A stretch of 64,000 nucleotides of DNA from Cymodocea nodosa (taxonomy: Eukaryota; Streptophyta; Magnoliopsida; Alismatales; Cymodoceaceae), in NCBI GenBank assembly GCA_036874045.1, contig CM072338.1:16390501-16454500 (forward strand). The letters run 5' to 3'. The translations under genes and the position numbers were made by a program. Positions 47,080 to 57,885 of this stretch are shown in pieces (the stretch's first letter is position 1; each line of letters begins with the position of its first letter). The notes beneath the pieces are model-generated. The model was given only the letters and a program-made list of their open reading frames with translations. It was not told the origin of the DNA and searched no databases.

Positions 47080-47813
47080 ATTCCTGTATTATGTTCATAA
47101 ACAAAGTTAGAACACAAAAATCCAAAATCTTATCTATACTATATTCCTATATTTTCTCAGGTTCATTAATAAATTAATACATGCAATAACATAAATATCA
47201 TATTAAATATATTGCCAACAACGTACAATTGAAATACAACATAAGAGTAATGGATTTAAACAACTCTTTTCCTACTTTAGTGACTTAATACATGTAACAA
47301 CATAAATATCATATCAAATACATTGCCAATAACGTACAATTTAAATACAACATAAGAGTAATGGATTTAAACAATGTACAATATAAAGATATGTGTATCC
47401 AATTTTGTTATTAGCATGCCACATGAAAAGAGGCAACAATAATAACAATCAACTGTGGTGCACGTCTGTATCAGAAAACCATGTTTTACACATGCTCTCT
47501 GGATGAGTAGCATCATCAAGGTTTTAAATGTTGAAAAATAGAGATGTCAACAAAATATCAATACATTGATACGATATATTGATATAATGTTAGTAGAAAC
47601 ATAATTAAAATCTTCATTTGTCCATAAAACATCCATGCATGTGTCATATTAGAGCTCTGTACAAAAATTGAAAAATGACACAGATATTGGAAAAATTTTC
47701 CATTGACATTTGATACCATGAGCACTAGAAAACTTAAGTACAACAAAAAAACATGTAAGAGATAGATATTTTCTTAATTAATATTATAAAATAGAATTTT
47801 TGTTGTATATTCA

Positions 47814-47886
47814 CATATCCATTTAAAAAGAAGAATTGGAGGGTACATCAATTGAGATGGTATTCTATTTAGTTAAAGGTTTGCAT
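47814..47886. repeat. Left unit of an approximately 80-bp direct repeat split by the LTR insertion
   Basis: Contains GAATTGGAGGGTAC and TTGAGATGGTATTCTATTTA. The same text recurs at 49770-49845, on the other side of the candidate solo LTR. The most economical reading is that a pre-existing tandem duplication was the insertion target. Confidence 0.75.
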
Positions 47887-49764
47887 TGTTAGGAATGAAT
47901 GGCTTCACCAGAGGGGGGGTGAATGGAGAACAGTGTGAATTTATGCCTATTTTTTACTTTACTAACTAATTTGATTAATCAGTTTGCACAAGTAATAGTC
48001 AGATAAAAATATCATGCATAGCGGAAATAAAGGTAAGAAACACAAAAGAATTTTAGGTGGTTCACCAACTCGGCTAGTCCACCCCTAAGGGTCACTTGGG
48101 CTTCACTAAGTGTCTCAACACTTATACATTTGCTTTTAGGTTGAAGCAAGAACCAACCACACAGAAGTTTTCAGGTATAAACTCTAGAAAACCAACCTCT
48201 TGAGTTTTCAAGTCAAAACTCAAACCAACAACTGAATGTAGCTTTTAGGTTGAAGCCACGAACCAAATGATCCTTCTTGGATCAAACTTTCAGCACATAG
48301 AGAGCTTTAAGAATCTTCTTGTAAATCTAGCTTTCAATCGATTCTTTGTTGAATTGAATTTAAACTTTCTTCTATATCAGTAATTGATCTGCAATATATA
48401 CTGTATCTCTGTATGTATATGAGCAAAAAGCTATCTAAATCTGTTGTCTGTATCTTGTATATATACCTGATATGTACAACGATCATATTTTCTTCCAACA
48501 GATGTATTCTGCTGTACTTACTAAATAATCATACCTAAATATGGTAAGTTACTGTTCTATCTGATATTCAGTAAATAACCTTTCGAAAATCTCAGGCTTT
48601 CGGATGGTTATAAAAATAACTTACCGAAAAGCATCCATAACTTGTCGATTCATCACTCATGTTCTGTTCTCTGAGTCAGTGAGGATTTTAAGTTGCTCAC
48701 GTGTAAAGTTAAGTGTTCAGAGTCTTGTATTTAACTTACCGAAATAGCTCCTGATTTTTGGATAGTTAACTACTGTAACTTACTAAACTTTCATTTAAGC
48801 CTCTAACAGCTGTTCCTTCAAAACTATACGTGCATAAAAACATAACTTAAGTTTCGGATAGTTAAGCCATAACTCACCGAAATTCTCTTGAGATTTCAGA
48901 TAGTTATCTTTCTAACTCTCCGAAAAACCCATCTGAACATCTGTCTGGAATTTTGCATGTGGGAAAATCACTAACTTAAGTTTCGGATAGTTAAACCATA
49001 ACTCACCGAAATTCTCTTAAGATTTCGGATAGTTATCTTTCTAACTCTCCGAAAACTTAAAAGATCTTTTTTCTGGAATTCTGCACGTGGCAATTTCAAT
49101 AACTTAAGTTTCAGATAGTTAAACTGTAACTTATCGAAACTCTCTTTGAAATTTCGGATAGTTAATTAACTCTCCGATTTTTTTCTTTTAATCTTTCAAC
49201 TGCCGGTATCTCCATTTGCGTGTGTATAATAAAATAACTTAAGTTCCGGAAAGTTATGCATGTAACTTACCGAAAAACTCGAATAGTTATCTAACTCTCC
49301 GAAAAGAAAACTCGAATAGTTATCTAACTCTCCGACAAGTCCTTTAAGCTTCCGTTCTGTATTTCTGCACGTGGTTTATTGAATGACTTAACTTTCGAAT
49401 AGTTATACCTGTAACTCTCCGAAAAGTTCTTTAAGCTTCTGGATAGTTAACTCCTTAACTATTCGATCATTTAATCCCCTTAACTGTTTGATAAAATAAC
49501 TCTCCGAAGGCTTTACAATTTCGGATAGTTATTCTTCTAACTGTCCGATATTATTACTGTTATTTTAAACTTACTCTTCGGACCTGTAACTGTCTGATTT
49601 TCCTGTAAGTTTAAGACAGTATTATCTGGAAACTTCTCCATCTGTTTATCTGCATGGAATCTATTCTATCTACCTTCTGATCTAAAGCTGCACTGACTTA
49701 ACTATGAAATACAATATGTTTCCTCACATAGGTTTTGTATTATCAAAATACTAGGGTCTTAACA
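47887..49764. mobile_element. Candidate solo LTR, 1878 bp, nested in Harbinger 2
   Basis: Starts TGTTAGGAATG, ends TCTTAACA (TG...CA with short inverted ends), and is flanked on both sides by TGCAT, a 5-bp target duplication. These are retroviral-type integration marks. It has no coding region, and a second LTR with internal domains is absent, so a solo LTR left by LTR-LTR recombination is the likeliest state. The early ACCAGAGGGGGGGTGAATGG text resembles that near the start of long plant copia LTRs. It carries the hairpin array at 48560-49640. Confidence 0.65.
48560..49640. repeat. Array of inverted TTTCGGATAGTTA / TAACT-x-x-CCGAAA motifs
   Basis: About a dozen copies of TTTCGGATAGTTA (variants TTTCAGATAGTTA, CTCGAATAGTTA) alternate with the near-complement TAACTCTCCGAAA or TAACTCACCGAAA. 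They lie within larger repeats of about 130 bp that begin AACTTAAGTTTC near 48843, 48974, 49101 and 49236. Each pair can fold into a short hairpin with a loop of a few to about 15 bases. Confidence 0.85.
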
Positions 49765-49769
49765 TGCAT

Positions 49770-49845
49770 ATTCATTTAAAACAAAAAAGGAATTGGAGGG
49801 TATGTTAGTTGAGATGGTATTCTATTTAATTAAAGATTGGCCATG
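49770..49845. repeat. Right unit of the approximately 80-bp direct repeat
   Basis: Partner of 47814-47886 with about 15-20% divergence. Confidence 0.75.
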
Positions 49846-50305
49846 CTAGACAATTAACCTTTTCTTAAACGAAGTAATATATTTGTTTCAATTTAGAGAA
49901 ATTGAACACAACTTCTTAATCAAACTGAGGCCTTACATATCACTTGTAATTGAGACTATTCTTTTTCAGGATGGTAAATTACAAATTTCCAACTGCAAGA
50001 TGCATTAAAAATGCCAAATACAATTGACAAAGGCATTAAACTAGATTAAGGCAATTATATCAGAAGCCTAACAACCAGACCAGAAAAACATTAATAAAAT
50101 GTTTGGAAAACACAGGAAACCAAGCAAAACGAGGAAATAAGGGAGCTGAAACTAGAACCACTAAAGCTATCGCCAGATGCTCTAGACCTAGGAAACATAA
50201 TTGAAAAGGAATTTGGACCTGTCTAGTTTCTTTGTCTTCCAATAGAAAAGTTTGAAACATTAGAAGAAAAAAGCAAGAATAACAATACCTGCAGTTGATC
50301 AGAGA

Positions 50306-50625
50306 TGGAAGAAATCGCGTCCGCGAGCTGACAACGCGACGGAAGAAATCACGTCCGCGAGTTGAAATCGCTACTATGAGCTGACAATGCAACAGAAGAA
50401 ATTACGTTCGTGAGCTGAAATCGTGTCTACGAGTTGACAACGCGACGGAAGAAATCACGTCTGCAAGTTGAAATCGCTATCGAAAATCGCTACCGCAAGC
50501 TGAAATCGCGTCCGTGAGTTGACAACGTGACAAAAGAAATCGTGTTTGTGAGCTGACAATGCGATGGAAGAAATTGCGTCCGCGAGCCGACAACACGATG
50601 GAAGAAATTATGTCCGCGAGCTGAC
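50306..50625 (-). repeat. Composite 34/19-bp minisatellite in the leader of Harbinger 2
   Basis: Two unit types alternate irregularly: a 34-bp unit starting GAGCTGACAACGCGACGG with the core GAAGAAATCACGTCCGC, and a 19-bp unit such as GAGTTGAAATCGCTACTAT. About seven long and four short units occur. It lies about 0.3-0.6 kb from the 5' terminus, the same position as the unrelated 55-bp minisatellite in Harbinger 1. Confidence 0.88.
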
Positions 50626-50905
50626 GCCTTCGAGGGACAAGGAAAAGGGCATCGACAACGCCTGCATCGTCAACGGGAGGGCAGGACGGTTCATTGGGAG
50701 TGAAGGGTAGAGGTTTTTCCCCTTCTTTCGGACATCTTCAGCTCGGCAACGGACGGTAAAGTCTTTCAACATCTTGGGAAATCATGGGAAAATATTTCCC
50801 AAGATTTATGTTATGCACAAATACAAGAAATAAGGGGAAACCTTTTCCCTTTGTTTCTTTACCTATAGTTTCCCATTATTTCTCTCCTACACAAATCCCC
50901 CCTTA

Positions 50906-51479
50906 AACTAGGTCCAACCTAGATGTGGCTGACACAGTAAAAACGATGCTATATAAATTTGGAAGTTGCTTAATCAACACAATTCTAGTAATGAGTGATA
51001 TATCTATGAGCATTTTTATGGTACCTCAAAGTCCTACTTCATATAAGGTACCAAATGTCCAACGTACCTCCACTCATAGCATAGTCATGATAGAGAAGCC
51101 TCACATAAGCTAACCCACAAATATCATAGCAAAACACTCAATGATCACAGTAAATTGGAAATAAAGTATATTAGCCAGAGAAGATTACATCACATCAATA
51201 ATATCAAAGTGATATTTAATGTATTAATCAATTGTCTCAAGGAGGGGCATTCGTACATGTACTAGGAGCTTATTTAGACTGAATTAAGCATCACTGGTAA
51301 TTTGAATTTTTGCATTGGATCGTCATTACATGAATAACAATAACAACACATTAATTACATAGATTATCATCATCATCATAAAATTTACTAAGCCATCCAA
51401 CTGTTTACCAATTATAATCTTTAAACATATTTTCTTGAAAAATCAACATAACTCTATAAGTGTTTCACTCACATTGTGT
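50906..51479. other. DNA between Harbinger 2 and the TNP2 remnant
   Basis: AT-rich, no clear motif. It would be the 3' part of the CACTA transposase gene if the element was continuous, but it is too decayed to recognise. Confidence 0.35.
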
Positions 51480-53240
51480 GGCAAAGTTCTTATGCTATTA
51501 AAATTAATTGTTGTATTAGAATATGATCATAATGACTCTTGAGTCTTGTCATTTTTCTTGATTCAAGGTTAATATATCTAAATATGCTAGAAGCATAACC
51601 ACTAGAAATTTTGAGTTGCTCAAGTACTTGGTAAAACATATTCTTTTATTGCTTACTCATTGTATAATTTGCAGGTGGAATACTTTTTTTATTATCATTA
51701 TTTAGATAGAAAGATTCTCTTATACTTATATCTTGTAAATCAAGGCATATTTCTTTTATATCTTTTGTTTTTCTTTCAATATCTAAAAGAGTGCTAATAA
51801 TTTTATCACTTATATTCTTTTCAATATGTATTACATCAATGTTATATCATATGAGAAATGATTTGGTAATTGAAAGAAAATATTTTTCTTCTTCCAATCG
51901 AAGGTTTATACATTATCATCATTTTTCCTTTTTTTTATTTGTAGTAACATCACCTTTGCCCAAAGTGAACATTAATTTTTCCACTTCACACAATACCTTT
52001 ACGTTGGAAAGAGCTCTAAGTGGCAACCTACGTTCACAAGTTCTATCAAATAAGGACTTATTAAACTCAAATTTATGATTATTTGGTAAAAATCTTCGAT
52101 GACCCATATAACAATATTTCCTTTCATGTCGTAGTTTATGAGAACACATGTCTTTATAGCACAAAGATCAATTGTAAGCTCCTTTAATGCCGAGCTTACA
52201 CTTGATATCATTGCATAATTAGGAAAATCATATGTAGTTCACAATAATGTTGTACGCATTTAAAATGTCTCTCTCATTAACTAATCACATATTTCTATAT
52301 CTTTAACCCATAATAGTTTTAAATCATCAATCAATGAATGTACATAAACATCAATTGCATTATTAGATGAAATTGACTCTGTCATGATTAAGGGCAATAT
52401 GATGTTGTGTTGTTTCATGCACATCTAAGGTGGTAAGCTGTACGACATTAATAAGACTGGCTAAATGTTATACTTTGTATTCATTATTTCAAATGAGTTA
52501 ACTCAATCAGTTGCTAATCTAAAGCAAACATTATGATGTTCCACATTGAAATCTTGATGAATGCTATCGAAAGTCTGCCAGACTGGAGAATCTATGGGAT
52601 GCTTAAGGACATTGTTATTTATGTGATTTTCATAATGTCATCTCATCAAAGTAGCTGTCTTCAGTGATATAAACAATTTTTGAAGTCTAGGTATAATAGG
52701 AAAATAACAAAGTAATTCTACAAGGCTTTTCCGTTTTTTTGTAGACAAAGTAACTTTCATCATCTTCCTTCTCGTTTTCATTATTTCTCCACATTGGCTT
52801 TCTACACTTCAAGTATGAGTCCAAGTTGACATATTCTTTCCAAAAAAGAATGTGATCATCTAGACATGTATCAATTTTCTTGTAGTGTAAGTCTAGGTTT
52901 TTTTATCGTCTTCTTCAACTTATACATACTAGTAGACAAATAGGTTATTGGAAAGAAATATTCTTGAATAAAGAGAGTAACATATCAAATATTCTATTGC
53001 TCCACAAGACCCAAATATTTTATAAGAAATAAATGAATTAGAAATGCCAACCTCATAAAGTTTTCACAATCAAGATATAATTCTTGGTTGACATCATTCA
53101 AACTATTATAGAATGACTTAATATAGTCATACTCGTACCTAAGACTTCCTTCCCTTTCTGCAAATCCTTCCAATGTACGGTATATTTCTTCAAATAATTC
53201 AGATAAGTCATCATATTCATTACCTCGATAATTGTCACTA
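51480..53240 (-). pseudogene. CACTA (En/Spm) TNP2-type transposase, decayed
   Basis: The - strand, read across frames, gives the TNP2 order: WQTFDSIHQDFNVEHHNVCF, RLATD, YSLPP-x-MCMKQHNIILPL, AIDVYVHSLIDDLKLLW, TTYDFPNYAMISS, CYMGHRRFLPNNHKF, YNIDVIHIEKNISDKIISTL, KDIKEICLDLQDISIRESFY and RYINLESRKMTRLKSHYDH. These correspond to the conserved blocks of plant CACTA transposases. Many stops and frameshifts are present. The 5' end lies to the right. Confidence 0.88.
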
Positions 53241-53269
53241 TCATCATTATGAATGTTTGTATTATGATG

Positions 53270-53521
53270 TTAGTGCCGAGATACTTCTTCATGATATGTC
53301 CAAATTGTGTAATCTGCTTTTCCAAACAAGTGTTCCTGCACTATTTTAATATCTTGTGAAAGTGAATTACAACATTTGCAATTTAGACACACTTTGTTTG
53401 TCCTTCCATCAATAATAATACCATGCATCATAACAAACTCAATGAATTCTTTTACTCCTCTAACATATTCTGGAGTATATCTATATAATTGAAAACAAAC
53501 ACAGAACAAGTAAGCTTCCAA
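53270..53521 (-). pseudogene. CACTA transposase-associated N-terminal domain
   Basis: The - strand reads PEYVRGVKEFIEFVMMHG, then CLNCKCCNSLSQDIKIVQEH, LFGKADYTIWTYHEE. This matches the Cys-rich transposase-associated domain (Y-x-x-GV-x-x-F ... CPC-x-x-C ... V-x-x-HL ... Y-x-x-W-x-x-HGE) that precedes TNP2. Position and strand fit the same element as 51480-53240. Confidence 0.85.
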
Positions 53522-53529
53522 TTTAATTT

Positions 53530-56500
53530 AATTTAATTTAATTGTATTGAAAGAGACTTATCAAAATTCTTTAGTACCCTTGGCATTTGAATCTAAGCTC
53601 TTTCAATAGTCTTTATAAGAAAATCCCTTTTTACTTAACATCCATAACTTTTTAATGATGTGAAGAACAAACAATTTTAGCTTAAGTATGTCAATTGACA
53701 AATGATAAATAGAACTTCTTTATAATAGCAAATATTGTATAAATAAATTTTAATTTTAAATATTATATAATTATAAATTATAAACATTTGAACGAGGGAT
53801 TTATTACCCTTATACAATCACTTTATGGTAATTTGCATGATAGGAAGGAAGATATATCTTATTTGAATCAAACGACACTTGTTCTAGTACTAGCAGAAGC
53901 AGTTGAAGATATACATAGAAAAAGATGACATTAATTTCTTACAAATTGAACGGGAAGTCATTCAGGCCTCATCTCGTGTACATTCATAAGATGCTCCCCA
54001 TTGTTAAATCTATCAATGAGTTTGAAGGTGATGAAGTTCCTAGTGCACGTAATTCCCAGTTGCAATATCGCCGCTGAGGCAGAAAATGAGGTGACCATCA
54101 TTATTTTATGTAATGCTCCTAATCTTGTTTACGCTCTTTACCGACGCGTTCAATTAACTGATATTTGCGCTAGGAAGTCATGAACTTCTTCTTAACAAAA
54201 AACTCTTGATCATAACATGGTGTCCAATTTGGAAGTTATTACTTACATACAGGAGGGAGGATCAGGTTCCTGCAAAAGAGAACTCTCAAGAGATACCAAT
54301 TCCACAATTTGTGCTTATGAATGAGACTACTACACATGCACTTTTGACCAACCAGACATCAGGTTTACATGGAAGAGGAGGGAGGAGGTCTAATTGTGAT
54401 GGCTTTTTGTGAACTTTCACCTAAAGTCTTTTCCCGTTAGTCATAATCTTTTTCAAAGTGCGGCCAGTGCCGAGATTGGGGAAGTTGCTGAGCATGACCT
54501 GGACAATGAAGATGAAAGATCGACTTCTACACCATTTCTTACGCTTGAAAGGTAACATTACTTTCCTAATTTCTTCTATACCGATTAATCCAAGAAAGAA
54601 TTCTTCTATAGTCAACTTATCATAAGCTGTGGATCGGTATTTCCAATGATCTCAAATTCATTCCTATTCACTTGTTACCATAGATTCATTTTCTTTTCTT
54701 TTCTTTTAGTGGAAGAGAAGAAGAAAGAAGCATGTTACCATGTACAAACAGTATTTGTTTATCTCTCTCTCTCTATTTGTTACGATTGAGATCAAGTTCT
54801 TGATCAATTAAACATAGCAGTCGAATTGCCTTCCGTGACTTAGAAACCATGTATGTTGTTGATGGTGTGATGTTTTATTACTTGTTAAATTTTGATTTAG
54901 GGTTTTATTACAACAACCTTGAAAATTTATTTTCTTTTCCCGAACATATGCAAAGATAGAAAAGAAATTCATGGTATGGTGTAATTTTAATTATTCCGTT
55001 GTAAGTTAACTTTTATATTACGGTAAAAATATTAAAAAGAAGAAAGAAATTTTCTTCACCACTGTTCCTTCATCTTTAGTGGCTTTAAGCGAAGGAATTT
55101 TTCACCCATCCTTCACCTTCACTCTCTGTAAAAATCATAGGATAAAGATAAAGAAATGTTTCCCTCTTCCTTAGGGGAATAGCGTGTAGGCGCATGCCTT
55201 GTAAGTGTATTCATGCGGTATATAATAAAGTTGAGGGAAGAAATGACTGACTGCTCTTAGGAAGAGTTGAATGAGTGCCTGAGTGGGCAGGCGTGGAATT
55301 GAATGCACTTGTCAAAGGTATTAATTCAAACTCAACGAAGTTCAAGTACGTGGTAGGTGGAAGTGAGACCTCCAAATGCCCAAACATTTCTATCTAATGG
55401 TAAGGAAATGAATGTGTTTGTTGATCGTACATCAAAGAAGAAAGAAAATCTCTGCATTTCAAAACTCAGGTTTGAGTTTTCAATTCAACGAAGATACCTC
55501 ATGATGTTTTCTATTGGCATCAACGTTTGAAGGGTCAATGCTTTGACAAAGGAATCGGTATATTGATCACATATCACATGCTCATTTCGTTCTTAGATTT
55601 TTGATATATGGCTTCCTATTGATACATCAAAACATTCTAAGAAAAAATAAACAAATGTATCGACCCATTTTTGGTAATTTGGGTTTATAGGCAATTTTCG
55701 AGCTTGTGAAACAATTGATGCACCATACCATTTCAACGTGTTTTCATTGCAAATATGAATGAATTCGTTGTAGATTTTTTTCTATACAGAACTTTTTTCA
55801 ATAGAAATACCTACATAAATAATATTTTATATTTATTATTTTACTTTAAACAACAACGATTTTATCCATATCTTTTTATTGTCTATTTAAAATAACCTCC
55901 TCTATTTCTTATCTTAAAAAAATGAACGGCAATAAAAAGGATGATATACAGACAAATAATTATCCATCCATTGTTAATGATACATGAACAAACCCTAAAG
56001 TTAAACCAACGCATAAATAATCAGTGTCAACTACGGTTATAAAACAATTATTGAATAAATGAATAACACGCACAATAAGCAAAATAATTTTTTTAAAAAA
56101 AGAAAAAGAAAAAAGAGAGTAGTGACTGATCTATCAATTTATATGACGATCACATCCATTGCCTTTAATTTTTGTAATAAAAAATATTGGTTGGACATTG
56201 GGTTGAACATTTTCTTTTGAGTTGGGTTACTGCTTACCGGACTCGAAGATCTGTGACGATATATTTTCAATTAATGTTATGAATTGCAATATTAAAATAT
56301 TAGGGGTAATACTATTTAATTTATATTATCATATTTAAATATATAAGCGCAGTACACATGTAATATGATCCTTATCTTGTTCTTTAAAATACGTCAATAA
56401 TCTTTCATCCACGGCGTATCATGGTTTTCTAATAAGTGGAATGTTTTTTTTTACTCGTATCTTTTAAATAAGAGTCTATTTTTATTATACATACTTATAT

Positions 56501-57640
56501 TACTTTTTGCTGGGAGTGTCTCAAATGATATATTAAAATTGTATTTAGACGTATCACTTTGGTATTTTACGAGAGAAGTAAAAAAAAAAAACAAAAAGCG
56601 TGACTAATCGGTAAATAAAGAGTGACGTATTTACGTAGATGACAACGGGAATCTTGTGCATGTCATGAAAGCGACAATAGAAGTAATAAAGAGTACGTAA
56701 AAAATGATGTGGTCAGGGTTTATAAATCAAGTATCCAAGGATGAGTGGATATAAATGAAGGAATATCTAAAGGACAAAGAAAGGAAGAAGGCATCGTGTG
56801 AATTAGATTTACACGTTTATCCTTTCAAGGATTTTTTTTTTGATCGGAATTATTTATGGTAATTTTTTTGGCGTCTAAAATAAAAATTTCGGTCTTTCCA
56901 AGCAGGCGAACAAAATTACGGCCGTTTTCCCGACGCGGGTTCGAGTCCTACCGTCTCTACCGTCTCCATGTCGGTAGGTCTCCCACTCGGAAGTGTGCAG
57001 GGAAGGGCCGGCGGACGATACCATGCCCACGCGATAAGTACAAGGCAGCTGCCGGGTATGGGAAATCGGAATTCCGTGTGCTCGTCTCTTCTCCTCCTTC
57101 CCGTGAAGGATATCCTTCCAGCGTTCATTTGTTGTTTGCTGCTTTTAAAGAATAATGAAAATTGTTGATTGTTCAACGCACGCCTGCCTTCCGAAGGTTT
57201 GGTTTATTATTATTATTATTTTTTTCTCTTGATATAAAATCTGGTACCAGAAGGATAATACCGTCAGCAACGCATCTACCGTGGAGGAGGAGGTATCTTT
57301 ACAGATTAGATGCCTTTGTTTTCGTTAAAAATAGTCCTCTACTATTTAAGTAGATATTATGTCCGTTAATATTCTGTGTTTATTGCTAATTTATTTAAAG
57401 ATAAAACCTCGTGTCATGTCAAGTTAAATCCAGGAACGACGTAAGCATCACATCGGATATTCAGACCCACCAAGCAGGGCCGCGAAGATCATGCGCTTGT
57501 GGTCTCCAAATGGTTGGATTCCAAGCACGGTCCCCCCCCTCGTCCACGGACTCTGAAAAGGTTAGCCTTGCTTTCTTTTTTTTACCTCTTGTTTGTTTAC
57601 CAATTTCGTAAATAACATCCGCCAACAACTGTACGTCTGT
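53530..57640. other. Intergenic DNA without a recognised gene
   Basis: 53780-54620 has several short open stretches on both strands (54001-54183, 54206-54412, 54421-54615 on -) with moderately balanced composition. No family motif is recognised, so this could be a decayed element or gene. 54900-56850 is AT-rich. 56860-57160 is GC-richer with a tRNA-like B-box but no tRNA. 57400-57640 is the distal FAD2 promoter region. Confidence 0.45.
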
Positions 57641-57653
57641 CCTTGTCATTATT

Positions 57654-57672
57654 AAGAGAGAGAGAGAGAGTG
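57654..57672. repeat. (GA)n microsatellite upstream of FAD2
   Basis: AGAGAGAGAGAGAGAG-type run about 220 bp before the FAD2 ATG. GA tracts are common in plant promoters and can bind GAGA-binding BBR/BPC factors; its role here is not shown. Confidence 0.85.
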
Positions 57673-57802
57673 AAAATTTGCCCCTTTTCTCGAGTTCGTT
57701 CATTGAAATATTTGTATTTTTCTTGCGATGTGGACCAGACTGCAATTTTCCCTTTTGCGTGCCCCCCCACACCCTTGAAAGTTGAAGCCCCCAAATTTTC
57801 TT

Positions 57803-57813
57803 CGATAAAAAGG
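57803..57813 (+). promoter_or_regulatory. TATA-like box of FAD2
   Basis: CGATAAAAAGG lies 73-83 bp upstream of the FAD2 ATG and is followed by a pyrimidine-rich leader (TTCTTCTTCTTCC). It is the best TATA-like match near the gene. A longer 5' UTR with an intron, common in FAD2 genes, is not excluded. Confidence 0.4.
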
Positions 57814-57885
57814 CTGGGAATCAGAGGATTCTCCCTGCCTTCTTCTTCTTCCGCTCTCTTCCCTCTTCCTCCTACCGCTGCAACC

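Larger units (their letters stand above)
44034..50902 (-). mobile_element. PIF/Harbinger DNA transposon 2 (about 6.9 kb with a nested insert)
   Basis: Runs on the - strand. The right (5') end is GGGGGGATTTGTGTAGG, flanked by TTA at 50903-50905. The proposed left end is AGACTCGTATGTGCAC, flanked by TTA at 44031-44033; this end is less well matched. Subterminal GGAAATGA repeats lie at 44060-44210. Gene order matches element 1. Removing the 1.88 kb insert at 47887-49764 leaves about 5.0 kb, close to the 4858 bp of element 1, which supports the boundaries. Its transposase is better preserved than that of element 1. Confidence 0.78.

Noticed and set aside
48560-49640. tRNA or snoRNA cluster suggested by repeated hairpins
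   Set aside because: No C/D or H/ACA boxes and no cloverleaf; the hairpins are simple inverted motifs.
53780-54620. Decayed gene or gag fragment
   Set aside because: Several open stretches with ordinary composition but no motif, no splice chain and no long terminal repeats could be found, so no call was made.
56930-56975. tRNA gene suggested by a GGTTCGAGTCC B-box
   Set aside because: No matching A-box, no acceptor-stem pairing and no anticodon arm could be found at the right distances.
57643-57885. N-terminal extension of FAD2 by upstream in-frame ATG codons
   Set aside because: The extension has no family counterpart, crosses the GA microsatellite and promoter-like DNA, and the 57886 ATG matches the known MGAGG start in good context.
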